Assembly: GCF_011516935.1 (NCBI RefSeq)
Contig: NZ_WOTF01000001.1
Span: forward strand, 558,001 to 622,000
Origin: Acetobacter farinalis
GTDB taxonomy: Bacteria; Pseudomonadota; Alphaproteobacteria; Acetobacterales; Acetobacteraceae
DNA: 64,000 bases
Direction: 5' to 3'
Shown here: piece by piece, positions 55,972 to 64,000 of the stretch
Numbering within the stretch: the first letter of the stretch is position 1
How the letters are laid out: the number at the start of each line of letters is the position of its first letter
Made by a program: the position numbers and the translations under genes
Notes under the pieces: generated by a model
Database searches by the model: none
What the model saw: only the letters and a program-made list of their open reading frames with translations
What the model was told of the DNA's origin: nothing

Positions 55972-56919
55972 GTGCAGGAAGACCCCCGTCTGGCGTCTCT
56001 CCATCTGCATGGGCATGAGGCTCCGCTTCAGGCCTTCCGCAGGATTTTTGAAGGGGGGCGTCTGCCACATGCCTGGCTGATTACGGGGCCGCCGGGTATT
56101 GGCAAGGCCACCTTTGCGTTTCGTCTCGCCCGGATGATTTTGGGGGGAGAGACGCCCGAAAGCCCGGCCGGGCGACGTATTTCCGCCGCCACACATGCTG
56201 ACCTGCTGGTTGTCAGCCGCAGTTTTGATGAAAAGAAGCAGCGCCACCGTGGCGAGATTGTTGCGGATGAAGTGCGGCCTATCAATGCCTTCCTGCGCCG
56301 CACGGCGGCGGAAGGCGGGTGGCGCGTGGTGATTGTGGATGGCGCGGAGTGGCTCAACCGCAGTGCAGCCAATGCCTTGCTGAAAATTCTGGAAGAGCCA
56401 CCACCAGCCGCCGTGTTGCTGCTGACCTGCTCGGCACCGGGCCGCCTCCTGCCCACCCTGCGCAGCCGCTGCCGCAGGCTTGAGCTGGAACCGCTGGATG
56501 CCCGGGCCATGATGGCTGTGCTGAAAGACATCCAGCCCGGAGCCTCCGCGGAGGATATCAGCCGTGTGCAGGCTGCAGCACATGGCGCACCCGGCCGTGC
56601 AGTGGCCTTTCTGGCGGACCAGAACGGCCAGATGGCTGGAATGGTAGAGGACGTGCTGAAAGGTGTTTCCGCCAGCCGTGAGTACGATATTGCCGAAGCC
56701 GTCCTGCGCAAGGATGAAGGTTTTAATTTATTTTTCAGCCTGTTATCGGACTTTCTTCAGGAGCGTGCGCGTCAGGCCGCCCGGCAGGGGCATCCCTCCT
56801 GCGTGGCGCTGGCGTCTGCCTGGGAAGCGATCATGAGTCTTCAGAGCGAGACGGAACGCTTTAATCTCGATAAACAGGAAACACTTCTCGAAGCCATGAC
56901 TATTGCGAGTATTGCATGA
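55972..56919 (+). CDS. holB: DNA polymerase III subunit delta'
   Basis: Delta' is part of the clamp loader. The 315-residue protein has a Walker A-like ITGPPGIGKATFAFRLA near residue 37, the sequence LLKILEEPPP, and the sensor 1-like LLLTCSAPGRLLPTLRSRCRRL. The usual zinc-finger cysteines are not evident, as in many alphaproteobacteria. It starts with GTG and overlaps metG by 4 bp. Confidence 0.92.
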   Translation: MQEDPRLASLHLHGHEAPLQAFRRIFEGGRLPHAWLITGPPGIGKATFAFRLARMILGGETPESPAGRRISAATHADLLVVSRSFDEKKQRHRGEIVADEVRPINAFLRRTAAEGGWRVVIVDGAEWLNRSAANALLKILEEPPPAAVLLLTCSAPGRLLPTLRSRCRRLELEPLDARAMMAVLKDIQPGASAEDISRVQAAAHGAPGRAVAFLADQNGQMAGMVEDVLKGVSASREYDIAEAVLRKDEGFNLFFSLLSDFLQERARQAARQGHPSCVALASAWEAIMSLQSETERFNLDKQETLLEAMTIASIA

Positions 56920-58457
56920 CCCGCCCTTTCTACGTCACGACCCCGATCTATTATGTGAATGGTGCGCCTCATATCGGCCATGCCTATACGTCCGTTGCGG
57001 CAGATGTTCTGGCACGCTTCCACCGGCTGGCCGGGGATGACGTGTTTTTCCTGACCGGCACGGATGAGCATGGCCAGAAGGTGGAGCAGGCGGCGCAGGC
57101 TGCCGGTGTCGCCCCGAAAGCCTTTGCGGACCGCGTGTCTGATGATTTTCGCAGCATGGCGGATGCCATGGCCATTTCCTATGATGATTTCATCCGCACG
57201 ACTGAGCCGCGCCATATTGAAGGCGCTCAGGCACTGTGGCGGAAAGTGGCGGATAATGATGCCATTTACCTCGGAGCCTATGAAGGCTGGTACGCCCTGC
57301 GCGATGAATGCTTCTATGGTGAGGATGAGCTGATTACCGGGCCGGATGGCCAGAAAGTGGCCCCGACAGGCGCGCCGGTGGAGTGGGTGAAGGAGCCGTC
57401 CTACTTCTTCCGGCTTTCCGCGTTTCAGGACCGGCTGCTGGCTTATTATGAGGCCAATCCGGAGTTTCTGGGCCCGCATGGCATGAAGCGGGAAATCATC
57501 AGCTTCGTGAAGCAGGGGCTGCGGGACCTTTCCGTCAGCCGTACCAGCTTCAACTGGGGCATCCCGGTGCCGGGCGATGAACAGCATGTGATGTATGTGT
57601 GGTTCGATGCTCTGGCCAATTACCTCAGCGCGCTGGATTACCCGAATACGGATGCAGCCCGGATGCGCTTCTGGCCTGCCAGCCTGCATCTGGTGGGCAA
57701 GGATATTGCCCGTTTCCACGCCATTTACTGGCCTGCCTTCCTGATGGCGGCTGGCGTTGAACTGCCGCAGAAGATCTTCGCAAACGGCTGGTGGACCATT
57801 GAAGGCCAGAAGATGAGCAAATCTCTGGGGAATGTGGTGGACCCGCGTGACCTGGTGAAAGAGTTTGGTCTGGATGCCGTCCGGTTCTTCCTCCTGCGGG
57901 AAGTGCCGTTTGGCGGGGATAGTGATCTGTCCCGCAAGTCCCTGATCATGCGGAATAATGTTGAACTTGCGAATGACCTTGGGAATCTGGCGCAGCGCAC
58001 ATTGTCGCTCGTTGCGCGCAATTGCGGGGGAATTCTGCCGGAACGCCGTGCCCTGACGGAAGAGGATACGCATCTTCTGGGTCAGGTGGCTGTTCTGCGC
58101 GAACTGATGGCCAGTCAGATGGACCGCTGCGCCCTGACTGATGCGCTGGAAGATGTGTGGAAGGTCATCCGCGCCTGTAACGCCTATATCGATCATCAGG
58201 CGCCGTGGGCTCTGAAGAAAACAGACCCGGAGCGGATGAACGATGTGCTGCGTGTGCTGGTGGATGCCCTGCGCGGCATTGCGACCATGCTCCAGCCCTT
58301 CATGCCCCAGAGCATGGAGCGGATGCTGACACAGCTTGGCGTGGCGGAAGAAGAACGGATTTTTGCAGCGCTGGAAACACCCCTGCCGGGAGGCCGCGTG
58401 CTGCCCGCGCCGCAGGGTATTTTCCCGCGTTATGTTGAAGCCGCAGACCCTGCATGA
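56916..58457 (+). CDS. metG: Methionyl-tRNA synthetase
   Basis: The 513-residue class I synthetase has the HIGH-like HIGHAYTS (about residues 14-21) and KMSKS (GQKMSKSLGN, about 297-306). It lacks the zinc-knuckle cysteines and the C-terminal tRNA-binding extension of the long forms, which fits the short form of alphaproteobacteria. Overlaps tatD by 4 bp. It charges the tRNA-Met at 46894 among others. Confidence 0.96.
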   Translation: MTRPFYVTTPIYYVNGAPHIGHAYTSVAADVLARFHRLAGDDVFFLTGTDEHGQKVEQAAQAAGVAPKAFADRVSDDFRSMADAMAISYDDFIRTTEPRHIEGAQALWRKVADNDAIYLGAYEGWYALRDECFYGEDELITGPDGQKVAPTGAPVEWVKEPSYFFRLSAFQDRLLAYYEANPEFLGPHGMKREIISFVKQGLRDLSVSRTSFNWGIPVPGDEQHVMYVWFDALANYLSALDYPNTDAARMRFWPASLHLVGKDIARFHAIYWPAFLMAAGVELPQKIFANGWWTIEGQKMSKSLGNVVDPRDLVKEFGLDAVRFFLLREVPFGGDSDLSRKSLIMRNNVELANDLGNLAQRTLSLVARNCGGILPERRALTEEDTHLLGQVAVLRELMASQMDRCALTDALEDVWKVIRACNAYIDHQAPWALKKTDPERMNDVLRVLVDALRGIATMLQPFMPQSMERMLTQLGVAEEERIFAALETPLPGGRVLPAPQGIFPRYVEAADPA

Positions 58458-59257
58458 AAGGGGCGACCGTGACCGGATTGATCGACTCCCACTGCCATCT
58501 GGACCATTACGCGGATGAAGAACTGCCGGCACTGCTGACTGCTGCCAAGGATGCTGGTGTCAGCGGGGTGGTGACAATTGGAACCCGTCTGGCGAATGCG
58601 GACGAGCAGAAGCGTCTGACAGGGTTTGCCACGCCGGACGTGCGGGTGTGGTGCACGGTGGGCACCCACCCGGACCATGTGGATGAGGCTCCGGTTCCCT
58701 CTGTGGAGGAGATCATCAGCCGTGCGGACGCGCCCTGTGTGATTGGCATCGGGGAAAGCGGTCTGGACTATTTTCATGGCATGCCAGAGGTCAGGCCGCG
58801 CCAGCAGGAAAGCTTCCGCCAGCATATCGGGGCCGCCCGTGCCCTGAATGTGCCCATTGTGATCCATGCGCGGCAGGCGGATGACGATGTGGCGCAGATC
58901 CTGCGGGAAGAAACGGAAAAGGGCGCTTTTCCCATTCTGCTGCACTGCTTTGCTTCCGGCATGGATCTGGCGCGCTGTGTGGTGGAACTTGGCGGGTATG
59001 TCAGTTTTTCGGGCATCGCGACATTTCCCAAATGCGGGGAATTCCGGGATGCCGCGCGTCACCTGCCAGCCGACCGCATTCTGGTGGAAACGGATGCGCC
59101 CTATCTGGCCCCCATGCCATACCGGGGCAAGCGTAATGAGCCGTCTTACGTGGCCTGCACCGCAGCCTGCCTTGCGCAGGAGCGGGGGCAGGAACTGGCT
59201 GAATTCATAGAGATGACGACCGGGAATTTTTTCCGTCTCTTCCGCAAGGCGGCCTGA
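58454..59257 (+). CDS. TatD family metal-dependent hydrolase
   Basis: The 267-residue TIM-barrel protein has the metal ligands of TatD nucleases: DSHCHLD near residue 13, GIGESGLDYF, VIHARQADDD, LHCFASGMD and LVETDAPYLAP. TatD enzymes act as 3'-5' exonucleases or D-aminoacyl-tRNA hydrolase-like enzymes; the exact role here is unclear. Adjacent to metG as in most alphaproteobacteria. Confidence 0.92.
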   Translation: MKGATVTGLIDSHCHLDHYADEELPALLTAAKDAGVSGVVTIGTRLANADEQKRLTGFATPDVRVWCTVGTHPDHVDEAPVPSVEEIISRADAPCVIGIGESGLDYFHGMPEVRPRQQESFRQHIGAARALNVPIVIHARQADDDVAQILREETEKGAFPILLHCFASGMDLARCVVELGGYVSFSGIATFPKCGEFRDAARHLPADRILVETDAPYLAPMPYRGKRNEPSYVACTAACLAQERGQELAEFIEMTTGNFFRLFRKAA

Positions 59258-59275
59258 GCAGGAGAGGCGGGCGCT

Positions 59276-60079
59276 ATGAAGGTGATTATTCTGGGGTGTG
59301 GCGGGTCTGCCGGAGTTCCTATGCTGGGCGGTGAGGATGGCCGCGGCATATGGGGTGACTGCGACCCGTATGAACCCCGGAATATCCGCACCCGCGCCTC
59401 GATTTTTATTCAGATGGATGATGGGGAAGGCATTCTGGTGGATACCGGGCCGGATGTCCGGGCCCAGCTTCTGGCTCACGGAATCAGCGCCTTCAAATCC
59501 ATTTTCTATACCCATGCCCATGCGGACCATATTGCCGGGCTGGATGAGGTGCGGGGGATTAACCGCGTCGTGCAGCAGCCTCTCAAGGCCTATGGCACCC
59601 CCACTGTGCTGGAAGAAATCCAGACACGGTTCAGCTATGTTTTCAAACCGTGGACACCGCCGCACTTCTTTCGCGCTGTGGTGGAGGCGCATCCTGTGCC
59701 GTTAGCGGGTGATGTGGTGATAGGGGGCTATAAGCTCTCCCTGTTTGAGCAGAGCCATGGCCGTATTCCGTCATCCGGCCTGCGGTGCGGTGATTTTGCC
59801 TACAGCACGGATGTTGTGGAGCTGCCGGAACGGTCTTTGCAGGTGCTTTCCGGAGTGGATACGTGGGTGGTGGACTGCTTTCAGAAGCAGCCGCACAGTG
59901 CCCATGCATGGCTTGAACGGGTTCTGGAGTGGAAAGAACAGATCAAGCCGCGCCGCCTGATTCTTACCCATATGGGAACAGATATGGACTGGGCCTGGAT
60001 GCAGGATAACCTGCCAGAGGGCGTGGAGGCGGCATGGGATGGCCTGACCCTTACGCGGCCCGACCCCGAACGCGGGTGA
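59276..60079 (+). CDS. Metallo-beta-lactamase fold hydrolase (PhnP-like)
   Basis: The 267-residue protein starts VIILGCGGSAGVPMLGG and has the metal-binding HAHADHIAGLDEVRG (HxHxDH) near residue 82, plus a late histidine in LILTHMGTDMDW. It resembles PhnP/RNase-Z-like phosphodiesterases of the MBL fold. It is the last gene of the operon from mltB and follows tatD, a common pair. Substrate unknown. Confidence 0.88.
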   Translation: MKVIILGCGGSAGVPMLGGEDGRGIWGDCDPYEPRNIRTRASIFIQMDDGEGILVDTGPDVRAQLLAHGISAFKSIFYTHAHADHIAGLDEVRGINRVVQQPLKAYGTPTVLEEIQTRFSYVFKPWTPPHFFRAVVEAHPVPLAGDVVIGGYKLSLFEQSHGRIPSSGLRCGDFAYSTDVVELPERSLQVLSGVDTWVVDCFQKQPHSAHAWLERVLEWKEQIKPRRLILTHMGTDMDWAWMQDNLPEGVEAAWDGLTLTRPDPERG

Positions 60080-60101
60080 CCTTTTCCTCAGGCATTTAAA
60101 C

Positions 60102-60134
60102 GCCTCTCCAGACAGTCAGACCATCTGGAGAGGC
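60102..60134. terminator. 11-bp hairpin between convergent MBL and usp genes
   Basis: GCCTCTCCAGA and TCTGGAGAGGC form a perfect 11-bp inverted repeat with an 11-nt loop between the two stop codons. No T tract follows, but a bidirectional terminator role is likely. Confidence 0.65.
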
Positions 60135-60179
60135 AAGTCCCACGGCGGGGCGTCCTTCTGAAAAATGCGCGCGTATTTT

Positions 60180-61058
60180 CTAGCGGCTCATCAGAACCGT
60201 CAGATCGGCATGTTCCAGGATGTAGCGTGTGACGCCGCCAAGAATAAGCTGGCGCAGGCGGGAGTGGGAGTAAGCGCCCATGGCCAGCATATCGGCATCA
60301 AAGTCATGGCAGGCGGCCAGAAGGCCTTTCCCGACATCCCGGTCAACCGGCGGGAATTCCACAGCATCGGCCTTGATGCCGTGGAAGGAAAGATAGTCGA
60401 TAACATCCCGCGCCTTGGGGCCACGGCGCTGATAATCCTCACAATGCAGCACGCGCACAGCCTCTGCCGTCTGTGCCCATGCCAGTGCCCCCCGCAGGGC
60501 TGATGACGATTCCGTCGTGCCGTTCCAGCCGATACAGACACGCTTGATCTCCCCCGTGGGGGGCGTGCGCGGTGCGATCACCACAGGGCGGCCACTGTCG
60601 AACAGAACGGCATGCAGTGTTTCGGAGGAAGAGACCTCTACGCCCGAGTCAGGATGCGGCACCAGCGTGAAATCGGACAGGCGGGCGTGAGACGGCACAA
60701 TCTCGCTTTCCGCGCCGTGCAGGACGTTGAAGCTGATGCTCGGCTTGTCCCACGGGAAGGGGGAGCGGGGCGGCACGACTTCAATATCCGGATGTGTTGC
60801 CACAAACTGCTCGAACAGGGCGCGGACTTCATGCGCGTGGCGGGAGCTTTCATGTTCCGCGGCGCGCATCAGGTCTTCCACCATGGCACCGGACAGGCCC
60901 TCGCCAGCCAGCGGGGCAATGTCCCGCCCATCGGGGCGCACATGCAGCACAGCCAGATGCGCCCCAAAGCGGCGCGCAAAGTTATAGCCACGGATCAGTG
61001 CGGCTTCCCCGTTTGAGGAGCTCACCATGGGAAGCAGGATCTTGCGGACGTCTTTCAT
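60180..61058 (-). CDS. Tandem universal stress protein
   Basis: The 292-residue protein begins KILLPMVSSSNGEAALIRGYNFARRFGAHLAVLHVRP, a Usp domain, and repeats the fold in the C-terminal half (VCIGWNGTTESSSALRGALAWAQ), ending with the nucleotide-site motif ADMLAMGAYSHSRLRQLILGGVTRYIL, which matches GxxGxS-type loops. Tandem Usp proteins bind ATP or act as stress regulators. A divergent partner is absent; pdxH lies upstream on the same strand. Confidence 0.88.
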   Translation of the reverse strand: MKDVRKILLPMVSSSNGEAALIRGYNFARRFGAHLAVLHVRPDGRDIAPLAGEGLSGAMVEDLMRAAEHESSRHAHEVRALFEQFVATHPDIEVVPPRSPFPWDKPSISFNVLHGAESEIVPSHARLSDFTLVPHPDSGVEVSSSETLHAVLFDSGRPVVIAPRTPPTGEIKRVCIGWNGTTESSSALRGALAWAQTAEAVRVLHCEDYQRRGPKARDVIDYLSFHGIKADAVEFPPVDRDVGKGLLAACHDFDADMLAMGAYSHSRLRQLILGGVTRYILEHADLTVLMSR

Positions 61059-61130
61059 AGTGCTGGTTCTCCCCGTTTCTGAGAATCGGACTGGCCGGTC
61101 GGACTGGCTGGCTGGTCTGTTCCGTGATGG

Positions 61131-61784
61131 TTACGGATATAAACGCGTGACATTCCAGTGGTTTCCATCCCGCGTCCATGTGGCGCGATCATGGAGGCGG
61201 TAGGGTCTTTCCTGCCAGAACTCGAAACAGGCCGGCTCAACCCGATAGCCGGACCAGTTGGCAGGGCGGGGGATCAGATCCTGCCCTTCATACCGAGCTT
61301 CGACATCCTTCAGGCGCTGTTCGAAAATAGCGCGGTCCGCCAGTGGGCGGGATTGGTCGGAGGCAACGGCTCCCATGCGGGAGATGCGGCTCCGACTCGC
61401 AAAATAGGCGTCCGCCTCTTCCGGGGTGACGGGGGTGACCACACCTTCAATCCGGATCTGCCTGCGCAGGCTCTTCCAGTGGAAGAGCAGGGCAACATGC
61501 GGGTTCTGCGCCAGTTCATCGCCCTTGCGACTATGCTGGTTGGTATAAAAAACAAAACCGTGCTCATCAGCGCCCTTCAGCAGCACGATACGCGCCGAGG
61601 GGTGGCCATCGGGCGTGCTGGTTGCCAGAACCATGGCATTCGGGTCTGAGGGTTCGGTTTTTTCCGCATCCTGCATCCACGCGGCGAACAGGGTGAACGG
61701 GTTTGCCGCAAGGTCAATCAGGGCCGGTGCGGAAGCCGATGAGGAAGATGTGGTTGTTTCAGTCATACCCGGGTCTTTCTGCAA
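61131..61784 (-). CDS. pdxH: Pyridoxamine 5'-phosphate oxidase
   Basis: PdxH makes the cofactor pyridoxal phosphate from PNP or PMP with FMN and oxygen. The 217-residue protein has the FMN-binding PSARIVLLKGADEHGFVFYTN, SRKGDELAQNPHVALLFHW and the C-terminal signature WSGYRVEPACFEFW with RLHDR. Divergent from fabI, with 149 bp between the two starts. PLP is used by the decarboxylase at 20863. Confidence 0.95.
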   Translation of the reverse strand: MQKDPGMTETTTSSSSASAPALIDLAANPFTLFAAWMQDAEKTEPSDPNAMVLATSTPDGHPSARIVLLKGADEHGFVFYTNQHSRKGDELAQNPHVALLFHWKSLRRQIRIEGVVTPVTPEEADAYFASRSRISRMGAVASDQSRPLADRAIFEQRLKDVEARYEGQDLIPRPANWSGYRVEPACFEFWQERPYRLHDRATWTRDGNHWNVTRLYP

Positions 61785-61933
61785 CGAATGGCTGTCTTCA
61801 CGCTTTGTAACGAAACGGAAGAACGGTTTGAAGCGGTACGCAAGCGCTTAGGTCTTGTTTAGCACGCTGTGGTATGCGACCAACCGGAACGGTTATCAGA
61901 CTAATATTCAAACAGACAGGTCGAGGTCACAGC

Positions 61934-62773
61934 ATGTCTTCTCACAACACCACATTGCCCGCCCAGGGCACATTGATGCAGGGCAAAAAAGGTCTGGTAA
62001 TGGGTGTTGCCAATGATCGCTCCATCGCCTGGGGTATTGCGCAGGCCGTTGCGGCGCAGGGCGGGGAGATGGCTTTCACCTATCAGGGGGAAGCGCTCGG
62101 CAAACGCGTGAAGCCGCTTGCTGAAAGCATCGGGGCTTCTCTGGTGCTGCCCTGTGACGTGACGGATGAGGCCGCGCTGGATGAGCTGTTCGCCACGCTG
62201 GAGCGCGAATGGGGCAAGCTGGACTTTGTGGTGCACGCCATTGGCTGGGCAGACAAGCAGTTTCTGCGTGGCCGCTATGTGGACACCCCGCGTGACGCGT
62301 TCCTGACCGCCATGGATATTTCCTGCTTTTCCTTCACCGCCGTCGCCCAGCGGGCTTCTGCCCTGATGAAGGATGGCGGCTCCCTGCTGACCCTGACCTA
62401 TCTGGGCGCAGAGCGCGTGATGCCGCATTATAACGTGATGGGTGTGGCCAAGGCCGCGCTGGAAGCTTCTGTCCGGTACATGGCGGCGGATCTGGGGCGT
62501 GACGGGATCCGGGTTAACGGGATTTCCGCCGGCCCGATCAAGACGCTGGCGGCCAGCGGTATTGGGGATTTCCGCTACATCCTGAAGTGGAACCAGTATA
62601 ACGCACCGCTCGAACGCAATGTGACACTGGAAGAAGTGGGCGGGGCAGGGCTGTATATGCTGTCCGACCTCTCCTCCGGCGTGACGGGTGAAATTCATCA
62701 CGTTGATTGCGGGTACAATATCGTAGGGATGAAAAACCCCTCCGCCCCTGATATCTCCGTAGCTGGCGACTGA
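61934..62773 (+). CDS. fabI: Enoyl-ACP reductase FabI
   Basis: FabI performs the last step of each fatty acid elongation cycle with NADH. The 279-residue protein has the family NAD site GVANDRSIAWGIA, FTYQGEALGKRV, and the catalytic Tyr and Lys as Y166 and K173 (YNVMGVAK). The ATG at 61934 follows a GAGGT site; the frame is open 60 bp further upstream but lacks a better start. AroC follows 8 bp later in the same direction. Confidence 0.96.
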   Translation: MSSHNTTLPAQGTLMQGKKGLVMGVANDRSIAWGIAQAVAAQGGEMAFTYQGEALGKRVKPLAESIGASLVLPCDVTDEAALDELFATLEREWGKLDFVVHAIGWADKQFLRGRYVDTPRDAFLTAMDISCFSFTAVAQRASALMKDGGSLLTLTYLGAERVMPHYNVMGVAKAALEASVRYMAADLGRDGIRVNGISAGPIKTLAASGIGDFRYILKWNQYNAPLERNVTLEEVGGAGLYMLSDLSSGVTGEIHHVDCGYNIVGMKNPSAPDISVAGD

Positions 62774-62781
62774 GGTAAACC

Positions 62782-63852
62782 GTGTCCTTCAACAGCTTTG
62801 GCCATCTTTTTCGCGTCACCACATGGGGTGAAAGCCATGGACCGGCCATTGGCTGCGTTGTGGATGGCTGCCCCCCCCGGCTCCCTCTAACGGAAGCGGA
62901 TATCCAGCCGTTTCTGGACCAGAGGCGCCCCGGACAATCGGCCTTTACCACCCAGCGCAGGGAGCCGGATGCCGTGCGTATCCTCTCCGGCGTGTTCGAG
63001 GGGCAGACCACAGGGACACCAATTTCCCTGCTGATTGAAAATACGGACCAGAGATCCCGCGATTACGGGGATATCGCCCAGACCTATCGCCCCGGCCATG
63101 CCGATCTCACCTATGACCTGAAATACGGCATCCGTGATTATCGGGGGGGCGGCCGCTCTTCCGCGCGCGAGACGGCGTGCCGTGTCGCGGCAGGTGCGGT
63201 GGCGCGTCAGGTGCTGGGGCAGGGGGTGCGTATTCGCGGGGCTCTGGTGCAGCTTGGCCCGCATAAAATTAACCGGTCCCGCTGGGATTGGGATGAAGTG
63301 ACACGCAACCCGTTTTTCTGCCCGGATGCCGCCTGCGTGCCGGAGTGGGAAGAGTATCTGGCCGGCATTCGCAAGGCAGGGCTTTCCATCGGCGCGGTGA
63401 TTGAAGTTGTGGCGGAGGGTGTGCCACCCGGTCTGGGGGCGCCGATTTACGGCAAGCTGGATTCCGATCTGGCCGCGGCTCTGATGAGCATCAATGCCGT
63501 CAAGGGCGTTGAAATTGGAGATGGCTTTGCCTCTGCCGCCCTGACCGGGCTTGAGAATGCGGATGCGCTCTCCATGCAGGATGGTCGGATTGTGTTTGGC
63601 GCCAATCATGCGGGCGGTATTCTGGGGGGCATTTCCAGCGGGCAGCCGATTGTGGTGCGGTTTGCCGTCAAACCGACCAGCTCCATGCTGGCGCCGGTGC
63701 CGTCTGTCACCCGTGATGGCCAGAACAAGGACGTAATCACCAAAGGGCGGCATGACCCGTGTGTGGGGATTCGCGCCGTGCCGGTGGGTGAAGCCATGAT
63801 GGCCTGCGTACTGGCAGACCATCTGTTACGGCATCGTGGTCAGGTGGGCTGA
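62782..63852 (+). CDS. aroC: Chorismate synthase
   Basis: AroC makes chorismate for aromatic amino acids, ubiquinone and folate. The 356-residue protein has the family motifs [19 protein letters not shown] near the N-terminus, [29 protein letters not shown] (FMN-binding) and the C-terminal [19 protein letters not shown]. It starts with GTG after GAGGT, 8 bp behind fabI. Confidence 0.97.
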   Translation: MSFNSFGHLFRVTTWGESHGPAIGCVVDGCPPRLPLTEADIQPFLDQRRPGQSAFTTQRREPDAVRILSGVFEGQTTGTPISLLIENTDQRSRDYGDIAQTYRPGHADLTYDLKYGIRDYRGGGRSSARETACRVAAGAVARQVLGQGVRIRGALVQLGPHKINRSRWDWDEVTRNPFFCPDAACVPEWEEYLAGIRKAGLSIGAVIEVVAEGVPPGLGAPIYGKLDSDLAAALMSINAVKGVEIGDGFASAALTGLENADALSMQDGRIVFGANHAGGILGGISSGQPIVVRFAVKPTSSMLAPVPSVTRDGQNKDVITKGRHDPCVGIRAVPVGEAMMACVLADHLLRHRGQVG

Positions 63853-63865
63853 ACTTTAGCCCACC
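63843..63865. terminator. Hairpin spanning the stop codons of aroC and the OsmC-like gene
   Basis: GGTGGGCT and AGCCCACC form a perfect 8-bp stem with a 7-nt loop. The aroC TGA (63850-63852) starts in the last base of the left stem, and the convergent gene's stop (63856-63858) ends in the first base of the right one. Confidence 0.55.
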
Positions 63866-64000
63866 AGTCTGGCGTTCAGCGTGATAGGCGCGTTGAAAAG
63901 CTTTGAGACCGGGCAGCCGGTTTTGGCCTTGTTGGCCAGAGCCTCAAACTGTTCGGGTGTCGCCCCCGGGACATCGGCTTCCAGCGTGAGGGCGATGCCA
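63856..64000 (-). CDS. OsmC family protein, C-terminal part
   Basis: The minus strand encodes the last 48 codons of a protein cut by the window edge. The visible part, with EALANKAKTGCPVSKLF followed by ITLNARLVG at the end, matches the C-terminal end of OsmC/Ohr-type peroxide reductases: the Cys in TGCPVSK is the second conserved cysteine. The OsmC rather than Ohr subgroup is suggested by the CPVSK motif. Confidence 0.8.
   Translation of the reverse strand, partial: GIALTLEADVPGATPEQFEALANKAKTGCPVSKLFNAPITLNARLVG

Noticed and set aside
56841-58532. 563-codon minus-strand frame across metG
   Set aside because: It is antisense to metG with intact HIGH and KMSKS motifs; the composition is His/Arg-rich as in chance frames.

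Overview
This 64-kb window is a gene-dense piece of core chromosome from an alphaproteobacterium, most likely an acetic acid bacterium (Acetobacteraceae, Acetobacter-like). I infer this from several signs. The LexA operator is of the GTTC-N7-GTTC type. FtsB lies next to enolase. There is a J-domain/CobS/CobT/BolA block, a DUF4167 gene after prmC, and ubiG divergent from lysC. An OprB-type sugar porin and a Tat-exported lactonase fit an organism that oxidises sugars in the periplasm. Base composition looks even and fairly GC-rich. I see no prophage, insertion sequence, plasmid gene, rRNA or CRISPR array.

Layout. 1-1789: end of a biotin operon (BioH-like esterase and a fused BioC-BioD). 1783-5242: lexA with its SOS box, an OprB porin, moeA. 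5394-8137: rpmG, ftsB, eno, a DUF3429 membrane protein. 8251-10930: thiamine operon thiO-thiS-thiG-thiE. 10931-12413: a repeat-rich spacer and a degenerate GGDEF-EAL protein. 12621-18634: recG, sdhE, mfd. 18811-22317: an unknown secreted protein, an SLC10-like carrier, a PLP decarboxylase. 22341-27658: cobT, cobS, J-domain protein, bolA, a LolA-like lipoprotein, lipB. 27732-27818: tRNA-Leu(GAG). 28126-32508: galU, a phosphohexomutase, moaA, an NDUFAF5-like methyltransferase. 32586-36790: comF, grxC, DUF1178, DUF2147, lactonase, ubiG. 36965-46653: lysC, a nitronate monooxygenase-like protein, rodZ, ispG, hisS, prfA, prmC, DUF4167. 46894-51865: tRNA-Met(CAU), an orphan MlaD-like protein, an UppP-like phosphatase, an amino acid permease, and an ATP-grasp/DedA pair. 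52214-60079: one long operon mltB-rlpA-dacC-tmk-holB-metG-tatD-MBL. 60180-64000: universal stress protein, pdxH, fabI, aroC and the end of an OsmC-like gene.

Functional links. Several blocks form working units: biotin methyl-ester chemistry feeding dethiobiotin synthesis; the thiazole branch of thiamine; molybdenum cofactor genes moaA and moeA (separate loci); translation termination (prfA with its methyltransferase prmC); and envelope growth (rodZ, the UppP-like phosphatase, mltB, rlpA, dacC, DedA/ATP-grasp).

No obviously new defence or mobile system is present. The most unusual items are the BioC-BioD fusion, the ATP-grasp/DedA pair, the apparently non-catalytic GGDEF-EAL protein, the Tat-exported lactonase, CobS/CobT without cobalamin neighbours, a 15-bp-periodic repeat spacer with a strong hairpin, and two very short candidate reading frames tied to operon gene starts.
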